A stretch of DNA of 64,000 bases, from positions 124,001 to 188,000 of the forward strand of contig NZ_JACGXS010000004.1 of the NCBI RefSeq assembly GCF_014117215.1. The letters run 5' to 3'. Shown one piece after another: positions 44,398 to 54,593 of the stretch; the first letter of the stretch is position 1, and each line of letters opens with the position of its first letter. Below the pieces are notes generated by a model. The model did no database searches. It was given only the letters and a program-made list of their open reading frames with translations, and had not been told where the DNA came from. The position numbers and the translations under genes are program-made. This DNA is from Stenotrophomonas tumulicola (GTDB taxonomy: Bacteria > Pseudomonadota > Gammaproteobacteria > Xanthomonadales > Xanthomonadaceae).

Positions 44398-45909
44398 ATG
44401 TCCAGAAACCACCTGAAGCTGGCCGGTGTATTGGCCAGTGTCCTATGTGCGGCCTGTAGCGTGCCGCCCACGGCCGACGGCGAAGGCGCCGGGCGCCAGT
44501 ACGGCCAGATCGGATTCAAACCCTGCACGCTGACCGGATCGGTCGCTGCGGCCAACGTCGAGGCGCTGTGCGGCAGCTTGAGCGTGCCCGAAGACCCCGC
44601 CAGGCCGGACGGCCGCAGGATCGACCTGCGCATCGCCTGGCTGGCTCCGGACAACAGTGCCGTCGGCCTGCCCGACCCGGTGTTCTTCCTCGCCGGTGGC
44701 CCCGGCCAGGCCGCCAGTGACGTGGCGTTGCCGGTCAGCACCGCGCTGCGCGAGGTACGCAAGCAGCGCGACATTTTCCTGGTCGACCAGCGTGGCACGG
44801 GCGGTTCCAACCCGCTGACCTGCCTCGGGCCGGACGGCAAGGAACTGCCGATGGACGAGAACGCCGAGCCCACCGAAGCCTACGTGCGCGATTATGCGGC
44901 CCGCTGCGCGGCATCGCTGGAAGGGCGCGCGGATCCACGCTTCTACACCACCTCGCAGGCCATCGACGACCTGGAGGCGGTGCGCAAGGCGCTGGGTGCG
45001 GAGCAGCTCAACCTGGTCGGTGGTTCCTACGGCACCCGCGTGGCGCAACGGTATGCGGCACGCTATCCACGGCAGGTGCGCAGCGTGGTCATCGATGGCG
45101 TGGTGCCCAATGACCTGGTGGTCGGCGGCGATTTCGCCAACACCTTCGAAGACGCGATCATCCTGCAGTCGGCTCAGTGCATCAAGGATGCGGCCTGCGC
45201 CAAGCGTTTCCCGGTCAACACGCGCACCCAGCTGCGCACGGTGATGGACGCGCTGGCGGCGGCGCCGGTGAGCGTGGAATTCCGCGATCCCGCCACGGCC
45301 GAGGCGCGCCGGGATGTACTGACGCCAGACAGCGTGATCGGGCTGGCATTCGCCTTCTCGTACATGCCGGAACTGTCCTCGCTGCTGCCGGTGGTGCTGG
45401 ACGAAGCCGCACACGGCCGCTATGCGCCGCTGGCCGCGCTCAGCCGCAATGCGTCGCGCACGATGGACCTGCAGATCAGCCGTGGCATGCAGTGGTCGGT
45501 GCTCTGCAGCGAAGACGCCGGCCGCTACCAGCCGCCTGCGCAGAGCGACCGCCTGCTGGGCCCGCATGTCGCGCAGATGTTCTTCGCCGCGTGCCAGGCC
45601 TGGCCGCATGACATCGCGGCCGCCGACAGCGCCGTGCCCTTCAAGAGCGAGCTGCCGACTCTGCTGCTGTCCGGTGAACTGGATCCGGTGACGCCGCCAC
45701 GTTACGCCGACCAGGTGCTGAAAGGCCTGCCCAACGGCCGCCACATCGTCGCCCGCGGGCAGGGCCACGGCACCATCAACGCCGGCTGCATGCCGCGCCT
45801 GCTGGGCCAGTACATCGACAGCGCCGACGCCAAGGCAGTGGATGCCGGCTGCCTGGACACGCTGAGCCACGTGCCAGCGTTCACCTCGTTCAACGGATGG
45901 GAACCATGA
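44398..45909 (+). CDS. Lipoprotein alpha/beta hydrolase (TAP-like peptidase family)
   Basis: A 503-residue lipoprotein with lipobox LCAAC (Cys20). The hydrolase domain has the nucleophile elbow GGSYGT (Ser210), the Asp in SGELDPVTPP and the His in GQGHGT (about 457), and resembles tripeptidyl aminopeptidases of the SlpE/TAP type. Many Cys suggest disulfides in the periplasm. ATG at 44398 follows AAGGAAG. Its stop shares ATGA with natA, so it is co-translated with the exporter. Confidence 0.83.
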   Translation: MSRNHLKLAGVLASVLCAACSVPPTADGEGAGRQYGQIGFKPCTLTGSVAAANVEALCGSLSVPEDPARPDGRRIDLRIAWLAPDNSAVGLPDPVFFLAGGPGQAASDVALPVSTALREVRKQRDIFLVDQRGTGGSNPLTCLGPDGKELPMDENAEPTEAYVRDYAARCAASLEGRADPRFYTTSQAIDDLEAVRKALGAEQLNLVGGSYGTRVAQRYAARYPRQVRSVVIDGVVPNDLVVGGDFANTFEDAIILQSAQCIKDAACAKRFPVNTRTQLRTVMDALAAAPVSVEFRDPATAEARRDVLTPDSVIGLAFAFSYMPELSSLLPVVLDEAAHGRYAPLAALSRNASRTMDLQISRGMQWSVLCSEDAGRYQPPAQSDRLLGPHVAQMFFAACQAWPHDIAAADSAVPFKSELPTLLLSGELDPVTPPRYADQVLKGLPNGRHIVARGQGHGTINAGCMPRLLGQYIDSADAKAVDAGCLDTLSHVPAFTSFNGWEP

Positions 45910-46652
45910 TCGTCGCCGAGAGCCTGCACAAGGCATTCAACACCAGGACCGGCCGCATCCAGGCGGTGCAGGACGTCAGCTTCCGGGCTGAGGACGGCCG
46001 CATCACCGGCCTGCTGGGGCCCAACGGTGCTGGCAAGACCACCACCATGCGCATGCTGTATACGTTGATGACCCCGGACCAGGGCAGGGTCACGGTGGAC
46101 GGCATCGACGCCAATGTCGATTCGGCCGAGGTGCGTCGCCGGCTTGGCGTGCTGCCGGACGCGCGTGGCGTCTACAAGCGGCTGACCGCACGCGAGAACA
46201 TTGCCTACTTCGGCCAGTTGCATGGCATGGACAGCGCCGCCATCGCCCGCCGTACCGACGCACTGTCGCGTGCGCTGGACATGGCCGACATCCTGGACCG
46301 CCAGACCGATGGGTTTTCACAGGGCCAGCGCACCAAGACGGCCATTGCCCGCGCGCTGGTGCACGACCCGCGCAATGTCATCCTGGACGAACCGACCAAC
46401 GGGCTGGACGTGATGACCACCCGCGCCATGCGCCGTTTCCTGCATGGCCTACGCGACGAAGGACGCTGCGTGATCTTCTCCAGCCACATCATGCAGGAGG
46501 TGGCCGCCCTGTGCGACCACATCGTGATCATCGCCAAGGGCACGGTGATGGCCGCGGGCAGTGCCGATGAGCTGCGCTCGCAGGCAGGCGAGGAGAACCT
46601 GGAAGACGCCTTCGTCAAACTGATCGGCACCGAAGAGGGGCTGCACGCATGA
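45906..46652 (+). CDS. natA: ABC transporter ATP-binding protein, NatA-like
   Basis: A 248-residue ATPase with Walker A GPNGAGKTT, a signature-like FSQGQRTK, Walker B VILDEPTNGLD and H-loop SSH. It matches NatA of the NatAB sodium exporter. ATG at 45906 overlaps the hydrolase stop; an in-frame ATG at 45897 is also possible. The permease gene overlaps its end by 4 bp. Confidence 0.85.
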   Translation: MIVAESLHKAFNTRTGRIQAVQDVSFRAEDGRITGLLGPNGAGKTTTMRMLYTLMTPDQGRVTVDGIDANVDSAEVRRRLGVLPDARGVYKRLTARENIAYFGQLHGMDSAAIARRTDALSRALDMADILDRQTDGFSQGQRTKTAIARALVHDPRNVILDEPTNGLDVMTTRAMRRFLHGLRDEGRCVIFSSHIMQEVAALCDHIVIIAKGTVMAAGSADELRSQAGEENLEDAFVKLIGTEEGLHA

Positions 46653-47833
46653 GCATGATGTCCACCTTGTTCACCGTGATGCGCAAGGAACTGCGCGACC
46701 TGTCGCGTGACCGCCGCACGCTGGCGCTGACCCTGCTGCTGGGCCCGCTGTTGTATCCGATCCTGATCCTGGGCATGGGCAAGCTGGCCGAAAGCCGGGT
46801 CAAGTCCCAGATCGAACAGCCGCTGGAAATCCCCATGATCGGCGCGCAGAACGCACCGAACCTGGTGCGCTTCCTCGCCGCCCAGGGCTTGAACGCCACC
46901 GATGCACCGAAAGACCTGGGCCAGGCCATCGCCGAGCAGCGCATCGACGTGGCATTGCGCATCAGCGACGATTTCGAGGCGCACTGGCGCGATGGGCGTC
47001 CAGCCCTGGTGGAGATCCTGCAGGACAGCACGCGGCGCGCTTCGGACGTGCCGACCTCGCGCCTGAAGGCCGCGCTGCAGGCCTACAACGGCCAGGTCGG
47101 CGCGCTGCGCCTGATGGCACGCGGCATCGATGCGCAGGTGGCTCGGCCGCTGGACGTCGCAACCCAGGACATGGCCTCGGCCGAGGCCAAGCAGGGCATG
47201 ATGCTGTCGATGCTGCTGCCGTTGCTGCTGACCATCACCTCGTTCCTGGGCGGTGCCTATCTGGTCATGGACACCACTGCCGGCGAACGCGAGCGGCAGT
47301 CGCTGGAACCGCTGTTGGCCACCCCGGCACCCCGCAGCGCGATCGTCAGCGGCAAGATCGCGGCTGCCTGCGCGGTCGGCCTTGCGTCCCTGCTGTTGAC
47401 CCTGGTGGCGTTCAAGCTCAGTGCACAGCTTTCCGACAGCAGCGTAGGCCGCCAGCTCAACATGGGCCTGGGATCGATGCTGCAGATGTTGCTGGTGATG
47501 CTGCCGATGCTGCTGATCGGCACTTCGCTGCTGACCTTCCTGTCGGCCGCCTCCAAGAGCATGAAGGAAGCGCAGAGCCACATGACCTGGCTGATGCTGT
47601 TGCCGATGCTGCCCAGCTATGCGCTGCTGGTATACCCGCTGAAAAGCGTGTTGTGGCAGTACGCGGTGCCGTTCCTGTCGCAGAACCAGATGCTGCTGAA
47701 AGTGATCCGGCACGAGCCCATCAGCCCGGTCGTCTGGGCGATCTACCTCAGCGCAAACGTGGGCCTGGCGGTCCTGCTGTGGTACGCCGCCGTCCGCCGT
47801 TACCAGCAGGAACGCCTGGCCATTTCCAGCTGA
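46649..47833 (+). CDS. natB: ABC transporter permease, NatB-like
   Basis: A 394-residue ABC-2 permease with one N-terminal helix, a large extracytoplasmic domain (about 45-185) and five or six C-terminal helices. The segment DTTAGERERQSLEPLLATP is the typical NatB coupling motif. It should export Na+ or another substrate with NatA. Its stop codon TGA is followed immediately by a REP-family palindrome that probably ends the transcript. Confidence 0.85.
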   Translation: MSMMSTLFTVMRKELRDLSRDRRTLALTLLLGPLLYPILILGMGKLAESRVKSQIEQPLEIPMIGAQNAPNLVRFLAAQGLNATDAPKDLGQAIAEQRIDVALRISDDFEAHWRDGRPALVEILQDSTRRASDVPTSRLKAALQAYNGQVGALRLMARGIDAQVARPLDVATQDMASAEAKQGMMLSMLLPLLLTITSFLGGAYLVMDTTAGERERQSLEPLLATPAPRSAIVSGKIAAACAVGLASLLLTLVAFKLSAQLSDSSVGRQLNMGLGSMLQMLLVMLPMLLIGTSLLTFLSAASKSMKEAQSHMTWLMLLPMLPSYALLVYPLKSVLWQYAVPFLSQNQMLLKVIRHEPISPVVWAIYLSANVGLAVLLWYAAVRRYQQERLAISS

Positions 47834-47883
47834 AAAAGGGGACGGAGGGGATTAAGTCATTTTCGCCACCCCTCCGTCCCCTG
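47833..47883. repeat. RAYT-associated palindrome, left copy
   Basis: GGGGACGGAGGGG (47838-47850) and CCCCTCCGTCCCC (47869-47881) form a perfect 13-bp dyad with an A-run on the left and ATTAAGTC inside. This is the same core as at 20081 and 56402. It lies between natB and the end of the RAYT gene. Confidence 0.8.
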
Positions 47884-47887
47884 CAGT

Positions 47888-48589
47888 TCATTCGTTGCCG
47901 GCTTCGGATTTTCGCGGGCGTCCCGGACGGCGCAGCGTCACCGGCCGCCCGAGCGTCTCCTGCAGCATTTCCAGGAAACGCGCATCGCCCAGCGGGCATT
48001 GTTTTCTTCCATGTTCGCCGATTCTGGCGGCGTCGGCGTGCGCATCGTGGTCCCGAAGGAACGCCTGATAGCGCAAGCTGCGTTCTTCGGCCGTTACGCC
48101 GAGTGCAAGGAAGCCGGGATGTGGCACCAGCAGCGGATCGCGTCGATTCCCCAGGTTGCCGTGCACGCTGGACCAGCGGTGGTGTTCGGCACGCTCCACC
48201 AGGGCCGCACGTACGGGATTGAGCTCGATGTAGCGATAGACCGCCAACAGATAGCGATCGCTGTCCACCATGCTGGAATGGAACCGTCCCTGCCACAGGG
48301 GCCCCGAACGTCCGTGGCGCAGGTTGAAGGCCTGGACGTACCCATTGCCGAGCGACCGCATCGCATGGGCCAACGCGCTGGCATTCCGCGGGCTGGCCAG
48401 GAAATGGACGTGGTTGCCCATCAGCACGTAGGCATGCAGCGCGACATCATGCTTGACGAAGGCCTTGTGCAGGACGCGCAGGAAGTGCTCGCGGTCCACG
48501 TCGTCGACGAAGATGGCGCATTTGTTGACGCCACGCTGGACGACATGGAAGGGCAGGCCGGGAAACAGCAGGCGGGCATGGCGAGGCAT
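47888..48589 (-). CDS. REP-associated tyrosine transposase (RAYT, IS200-like Y1 family)
   Basis: A 233-residue Y1 transposase-like protein. The metal-binding HUH motif is His60-Val-His62 (GNHVHFL), and the likely nucleophile tyrosine lies in YRYIELNPVRA (Tyr118 or Tyr120). N- and C-termini fit RAYT proteins (TnpA-REP), which nick REP hairpins in single strands. It is bounded by inverted copies of one repeat family, at 47833-47883 and 48696-48737, and is probably the enzyme that spread that family in this genome. The frame is intact. Confidence 0.88.
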   Translation of the reverse strand: MPRHARLLFPGLPFHVVQRGVNKCAIFVDDVDREHFLRVLHKAFVKHDVALHAYVLMGNHVHFLASPRNASALAHAMRSLGNGYVQAFNLRHGRSGPLWQGRFHSSMVDSDRYLLAVYRYIELNPVRAALVERAEHHRWSSVHGNLGNRRDPLLVPHPGFLALGVTAEERSLRYQAFLRDHDAHADAARIGEHGRKQCPLGDARFLEMLQETLGRPVTLRRPGRPRKSEAGNE

Positions 48590-48695
48590 GGGCGAAGGTC
48601 TCCACGCTGGACGATGGTCCAGCATGGAATGCCGGCATATGCCTCGGCATCGGGGCAGCCCCCGTCGGCGGGTGGCTGCATGCCGCCATGACCAG

Positions 48696-48737
48696 GACGG
48701 GGGGGATCACGACTTAATCCCCTCCGTCCCCTTTTTT
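48696..48737. repeat. RAYT-associated palindrome, right copy
   Basis: GACTTAATCCCCTCCGTCCC (48711-48730) followed by CTTTTTT matches the right arm of the family. The left arm (GGACGGGGGGGATCAC) is degenerate. Its last T's form the TAA stop of the TonB-domain gene on the complement. Confidence 0.75.
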
Positions 48738-49767
48738 AGTTGCCGGGGGTGAAGGCCAGCGTGCGGCGGGTGGTGACCGGGGCCGAGACGGGTTCGAAGC
48801 GCCAGCGCTTGACGGCGTTCAGGGCTTCGCGGTCGAAGGTGCGGGCCGGGGTGGCACGCAGCACACGGGCATTGGTCACCGAGCCGTCGGTGCCGACGGT
48901 GAGTTCCACCAACACTTCGCCGGAGGTGTTCGAACGCAGGGCCTCGGTGGGATAGCGCGGCGCCGGCGTGCTGATCGGACGCAGGCTGGGCGCAGCGGCC
49001 TGGCGTGCGGCGGCGGCCTGTTGGGCGGCAGCCTGCTGTTGGCGCTGCTCGGCTTCGCGACGTGCGGCGGCCTGGCGCTCGGCTTCCTGTTCGGCGTTCG
49101 CCTGTGCCGGAGCCGGTTGCGCAGCCGCCTGTTGCGCAGCGATCTGCTGCGCCGCTTCGGCTTCGCGTGCGCGCTGTTCGGCCAGGCGCTGTTGCTCGGC
49201 CAGCTGGCGGGTCTTCGCTTCGGCTTCCTTCTTGACCCGGTCGGTTTCTTCGGTCGTGCGCCGCGCGGCCACTTCCACCCCGCGGGTGATGCCCTGCTTC
49301 AGGCGTGGCAGCGCTGGTGCCGCCGGGTCCACCTTCTCGATCAGTGCGATCAGGCGTTGGCCTTCCTCGAAGTCCTCGCGGGCCAGGTTCTGTTCGGCGG
49401 CGATCAGGGTGTAGGGCAGCAGGTCGGTCAGTGCGCTCTTCACCGAAGCGTCGTCCGGGGTCTTGTCACGCAGCGCCAGGTAATACTCGATGGCATTGTC
49501 GCCAGCGGGCGCATACATGCGGTTCTCGCCCAATGCGCGGCTGGCCGATTCGCGCAGTTGCTCGCTGCCCATTGCCTGCACCGTACTCGATACCGCCGGC
49601 GCGGCAGCGGCCGGGGCGGTCACCGCAGCGGGCGAAGCGGGCTTGGCATCACCACCGGCGGGGGCTGCCGCATCTTCCTTGCCCGAACAGGCGGCCAGCC
49701 CCAGCAACAGGACCATGGGCGCGAGCAGGCGCGCACGGGCAACGACGGACTTCTTGGCGTATGACAT
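48736..49767 (-). CDS. Lipoprotein with coiled coil and C-terminal TonB domain
   Basis: A 343-residue protein with lipobox GLAAC (Cys27), a globular helical part (about 75-180), a long Ala/Gln/Glu/Arg-rich coiled coil (about 185-265), and a C-terminal TonB fold of about 85 residues with APRYPTEALRSNTSGEVLVE and the RWRFEPV end. Classical TonB has an N-terminal membrane helix that meets ExbB/D; here a lipid anchor replaces it. It may link envelope layers rather than transduce energy. The stop is formed by the repeat at 48696-48737. Confidence 0.8.
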   Translation of the reverse strand: MSYAKKSVVARARLLAPMVLLLGLAACSGKEDAAAPAGGDAKPASPAAVTAPAAAAPAVSSTVQAMGSEQLRESASRALGENRMYAPAGDNAIEYYLALRDKTPDDASVKSALTDLLPYTLIAAEQNLAREDFEEGQRLIALIEKVDPAAPALPRLKQGITRGVEVAARRTTEETDRVKKEAEAKTRQLAEQQRLAEQRAREAEAAQQIAAQQAAAQPAPAQANAEQEAERQAAARREAEQRQQQAAAQQAAAARQAAAPSLRPISTPAPRYPTEALRSNTSGEVLVELTVGTDGSVTNARVLRATPARTFDREALNAVKRWRFEPVSAPVTTRRTLAFTPGN

Positions 49768-49926
49768 CCAACTCCCCCTTGAATACGACGATACGAAAGG
49801 CCTGGCAGCGTTCCCAGGCGAGAGCCGGCGGCGTTTCCCGACACCGTCGGCAGATCGGTCAGGGATGCAATCTAGCATCCCTCGCCCGCGCTGGGGCAAG
49901 GGGCAGGGCCGTCGGCCGGGCCCGGA

Positions 49927-50535
49927 TCAGTGCGTGTCCTTGGGATGCGCGCTGCCATTGCTCATCAGTTTGTCGGTCCAGGCGATGCCGATCGCCGACA
50001 GGATGAATACGCAATGGATGATGGTCTGCCACAGCACGCCGTCGGCGGTGAGGGTAGAGCAGGTATCGGCGCCAAGGTTGGATGCGGCCGCTGCCATGCG
50101 CTCGGGCGGGCACAGTGGCAGGCCATTGAGCGCGCCGGAGGCGATGAAGGTCTTCAGCAGGTGGATGGAGGAGATGCCGATGATCGACAGCGCCAGCTTC
50201 ACTTTCAGTACGCTCGCATTGACGTGGCTCAGCCATTCCGGCTGGTCCGGGTGGCCTTCCAGGCGCAGGCGCGAAACGAATGTCTCGTAACCGCCGACGA
50301 TGACCATCACCAGCAGGTTGGAGATCATCACCACGTCGATCAGCCCCAGCACGATCAGCATGATCTGCTGTTCCCCCATCGACGCCGAGTGCGAGATCAG
50401 GTGCCACAACTCCTTGCCGAACAGGAATACGTAGACGCACTGGGCCAGGATCAGGCCCAGGTAAAGGGGAAGCTGCAGCCAGCGCGAAGCGAAGATCAGC
50501 GAGGACAACGGGGAGGGGCGGAACGGGGTGGTCAT
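49927..50535 (-). CDS. UPF0114/YqhA-family inner membrane protein
   Basis: A 202-residue protein with three or four helices and the family motifs [25 protein letters not shown] and [12 protein letters not shown], which line up well with E. coli YqhA. Function is unknown. It is slightly longer than YqhA owing to an insert with two Cys (LCPPE and ADTCST) in the last extracytoplasmic loop. Starts at 50535 and 50544 are both possible. Confidence 0.83.
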   Translation of the reverse strand: MTTPFRPSPLSSLIFASRWLQLPLYLGLILAQCVYVFLFGKELWHLISHSASMGEQQIMLIVLGLIDVVMISNLLVMVIVGGYETFVSRLRLEGHPDQPEWLSHVNASVLKVKLALSIIGISSIHLLKTFIASGALNGLPLCPPERMAAAASNLGADTCSTLTADGVLWQTIIHCVFILSAIGIAWTDKLMSNGSAHPKDTH

Positions 50536-50644
50536 GGACGGCATGCTGCGTTGCAGGAAAGCGCGCAGATTACGGGTGTGCGATGACAGTGCCAAGTGGC
50601 AGGACCCACTACACTCGGTGGACATCCTTGCCGAGTGCCTTGCC

Positions 50645-51334
50645 ATGATCGATCTGTATTACTGGCCCACCCCCAACGGCCACAAGGTCACCCTGCTGCT
50701 GGAAGAGTCCGGGCTGGAATACCGCATCCATCCGGTCAACATCGGCGCAGGGGACCAGTTCAAGCCGGAATTCCTGGCCATTTCGCCGAACAACAAGATG
50801 CCGGCCATCGTCGACCATGCACCCGCCGATGGCGGCGCAGCGCAGAGTGTGTTCGAGTCCGGCGCGATCCTGCTGTACCTGGCCGAGAAGACCGGCAAGT
50901 TCCTGTCCAGCAATCCACGCGATCGCATCGCCACGCTGGAATGGCTGTTCTGGCAGATGGCCGGGCTGGGCCCGATGAGCGGGCAGATGGGGCATTTCAA
51001 CGTCTACGCCCCGGAACAGATTCCCTATGCCATCGAACGCTACGGCAACGAAGTGCGCCGCCTGCACGGGGTGATGGACAAGCGCCTGGCCGAGCACGAA
51101 TGGCTGGCTGGCAGCGATTACAGCATCGCCGACATGGCCAGCTATCCATGGATTGGTGCCTACGACAAGCTTCCGGCGGATTTTGCAGCGTTCCCGAACC
51201 TGCAGCGCTGGCACCAGGCCATCGCCGCGCGGCCGGCCACCCAGCGCGCCTATGCGCTGCGGCAGCAGGTGAATCCCGATGCGGGCAAGCCGATCAGCGA
51301 CGAAGAACGCAAGCACCTGTTCGGCCAGCGCTGA
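50645..51334 (+). CDS. Glutathione S-transferase-like disulfide-bond oxidoreductase (YfcG type)
   Basis: A 229-residue GST of the Nu class. [17 protein letters not shown] at the start matches YfcG, which uses Thr/Asn rather than Tyr/Ser/Cys and acts as a glutathione-dependent disulfide reductase. [15 protein letters not shown] is the GSH-binding strand and the C-terminal helical domain is complete. It is divergent from the UPF0114 gene. Confidence 0.87.
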   Translation: MIDLYYWPTPNGHKVTLLLEESGLEYRIHPVNIGAGDQFKPEFLAISPNNKMPAIVDHAPADGGAAQSVFESGAILLYLAEKTGKFLSSNPRDRIATLEWLFWQMAGLGPMSGQMGHFNVYAPEQIPYAIERYGNEVRRLHGVMDKRLAEHEWLAGSDYSIADMASYPWIGAYDKLPADFAAFPNLQRWHQAIAARPATQRAYALRQQVNPDAGKPISDEERKHLFGQR

Positions 51335-51353
51335 TCTGTCCCTGGCATCCCCG

Positions 51354-51380
51354 GGCCAGATCCCCCCGAGGGGTCTGGCC
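51354..51380. terminator. Probable terminator hairpin after the GST gene
   Basis: GGCCAGA (51354-51360) pairs with TCTGGCC (51374-51380), extended inside by CCCC/GGGG, giving a strong stem 20 bp after the stop. There is only a weak T-rich tract afterwards. Confidence 0.55.
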
Positions 51381-51397
51381 GCATTCTTTCGGGTTAG

Positions 51398-53653
<2,256 letters not shown>

Positions 53654-53668
53654 TTTTCGCCTGCGCTG

Positions 53669-53692
53669 GGCAGGGCGGGGCCATGCCCTGCC
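53669..53692. repeat. Palindrome after the peptidase gene, terminator or REP-like
   Basis: GGCAGGGC (53669-53676) pairs with GCCCTGCC (53685-53692) around GGGGCCAT. It resembles the palindrome at 41526 and lies 16 bp past the peptidase stop. Confidence 0.5.
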
Positions 53693-53746
53693 GCCGGCAT
53701 CCCAACCCCGCTGCTCGTCTTCAACCGAAGCCAAGGAGCTCCGTGC

Positions 53747-54265
53747 ATGCGCCAGCCACCTCCACTTCCCTTCGAATCGCCTGCTGGCCGTGGCTGGTGG
53801 GCGCGCCATTGGCGCTGGGCGATGCCGTTGGGCATCGTGGCGGGCGTGGTGCTGTTGGGCGGTGGCGTGGCGTGGTCCCTGCTGCGCTGGAGCGACGCTG
53901 CGCACGCCAGTGCACCGTTGCGTGAAGCGATGCGTCGTGCCAACTGCAGCGTCGAGCTGGTGGCGGCATTCGGCGAGCCGTTGCATGCCGACCGGATGCC
54001 GATCGGCAACATGCAGACGCAGTTGAACGGCCGGCATGACGTTGGCCTGATCGTGGGCCTGGAAGGCCCGCATGGTGCCGGCACCCTGTTCGTGCAGGGT
54101 ACGCGCGTGGATGGGGCATGGGATTACCCGGTGATGTACGTGCTGGGCGAGGAAGAACATACCTTCGACCTCAGTGCGCTGGATGATGCCGAGGCGGCGC
54201 AGGAGTGTGCGCTGGCGCAGTGTCGCGCGGTTGGTGACTGCGTCATCGATTCGTTGACGAGCTAA
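53747..54265 (+). CDS. Coa1-like single-pass membrane protein
   Basis: A 172-residue protein with a Pro-rich start, one membrane helix at about 26-46 (PLGIVAGVVLLGGGVAWSLL), and an extracytoplasmic domain with several Cys. The pattern (helix, then a compact domain ending in strands) resembles the Coa1/Tim21-type cytochrome oxidase assembly family, but the match is loose. No respiratory genes are next to it. Confidence 0.5.
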   Translation: MRQPPPLPFESPAGRGWWARHWRWAMPLGIVAGVVLLGGGVAWSLLRWSDAAHASAPLREAMRRANCSVELVAAFGEPLHADRMPIGNMQTQLNGRHDVGLIVGLEGPHGAGTLFVQGTRVDGAWDYPVMYVLGEEEHTFDLSALDDAEAAQECALAQCRAVGDCVIDSLTS

Positions 54266-54593
54266 GAATCGCTTCGAATGATTGCGTTGATAGTGTGATC
54301 GTGGTGGCTTCATGCCGCCTGACCCGACTACAGGGTTGCCATCAAGACGGTAACCCCACCGAAATTTCCGCATGGTCACGGCCTGCCAACCGGAAGTGTG
54401 GAGGTACATGACAATGTCCGCGTACTCCGGGAAAACAAGGCAATGGTCGCCGCCTTCTATCCCGATCCGTCCTGATGCTCCCGCCGCGCGCAGGCATGGA
54501 CCAGCCTTGCTGGCCCAGCGTGACCTCCGGCAGATTGCCGGCCCGCGGCTGAGTGCGTAGGGTGCAGGCATTCCCTGAATCCCGGAGTGCGTG
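54266..54593. other. 328-bp gap without a supported gene
   Basis: Short frames on both strands lack family resemblance. The sequence contains no clear palindrome, and a promoter for the following DUF885 gene is expected near its right end but I cannot place it. Confidence 0.4.

Larger units (their letters stand above)
47833..48737. mobile_element. RAYT gene with flanking repeats (possible mobile or once-mobile unit)
   Basis: A single transposase gene is enclosed by inverted copies of its repeat (left GGGGACGGAGGGGATTAAGTC, right the complement). It sits cleanly between two ordinary genes whose stop codons touch the repeats. RAYTs are usually single-copy and immobile, so current mobility is not implied. 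Confidence 0.6.

Noticed and set aside
54372-54560. 62-codon frame in the gap before the DUF885 gene
   Set aside because: It has no recognisable motif, ribosome site or codon preference clearly above background.
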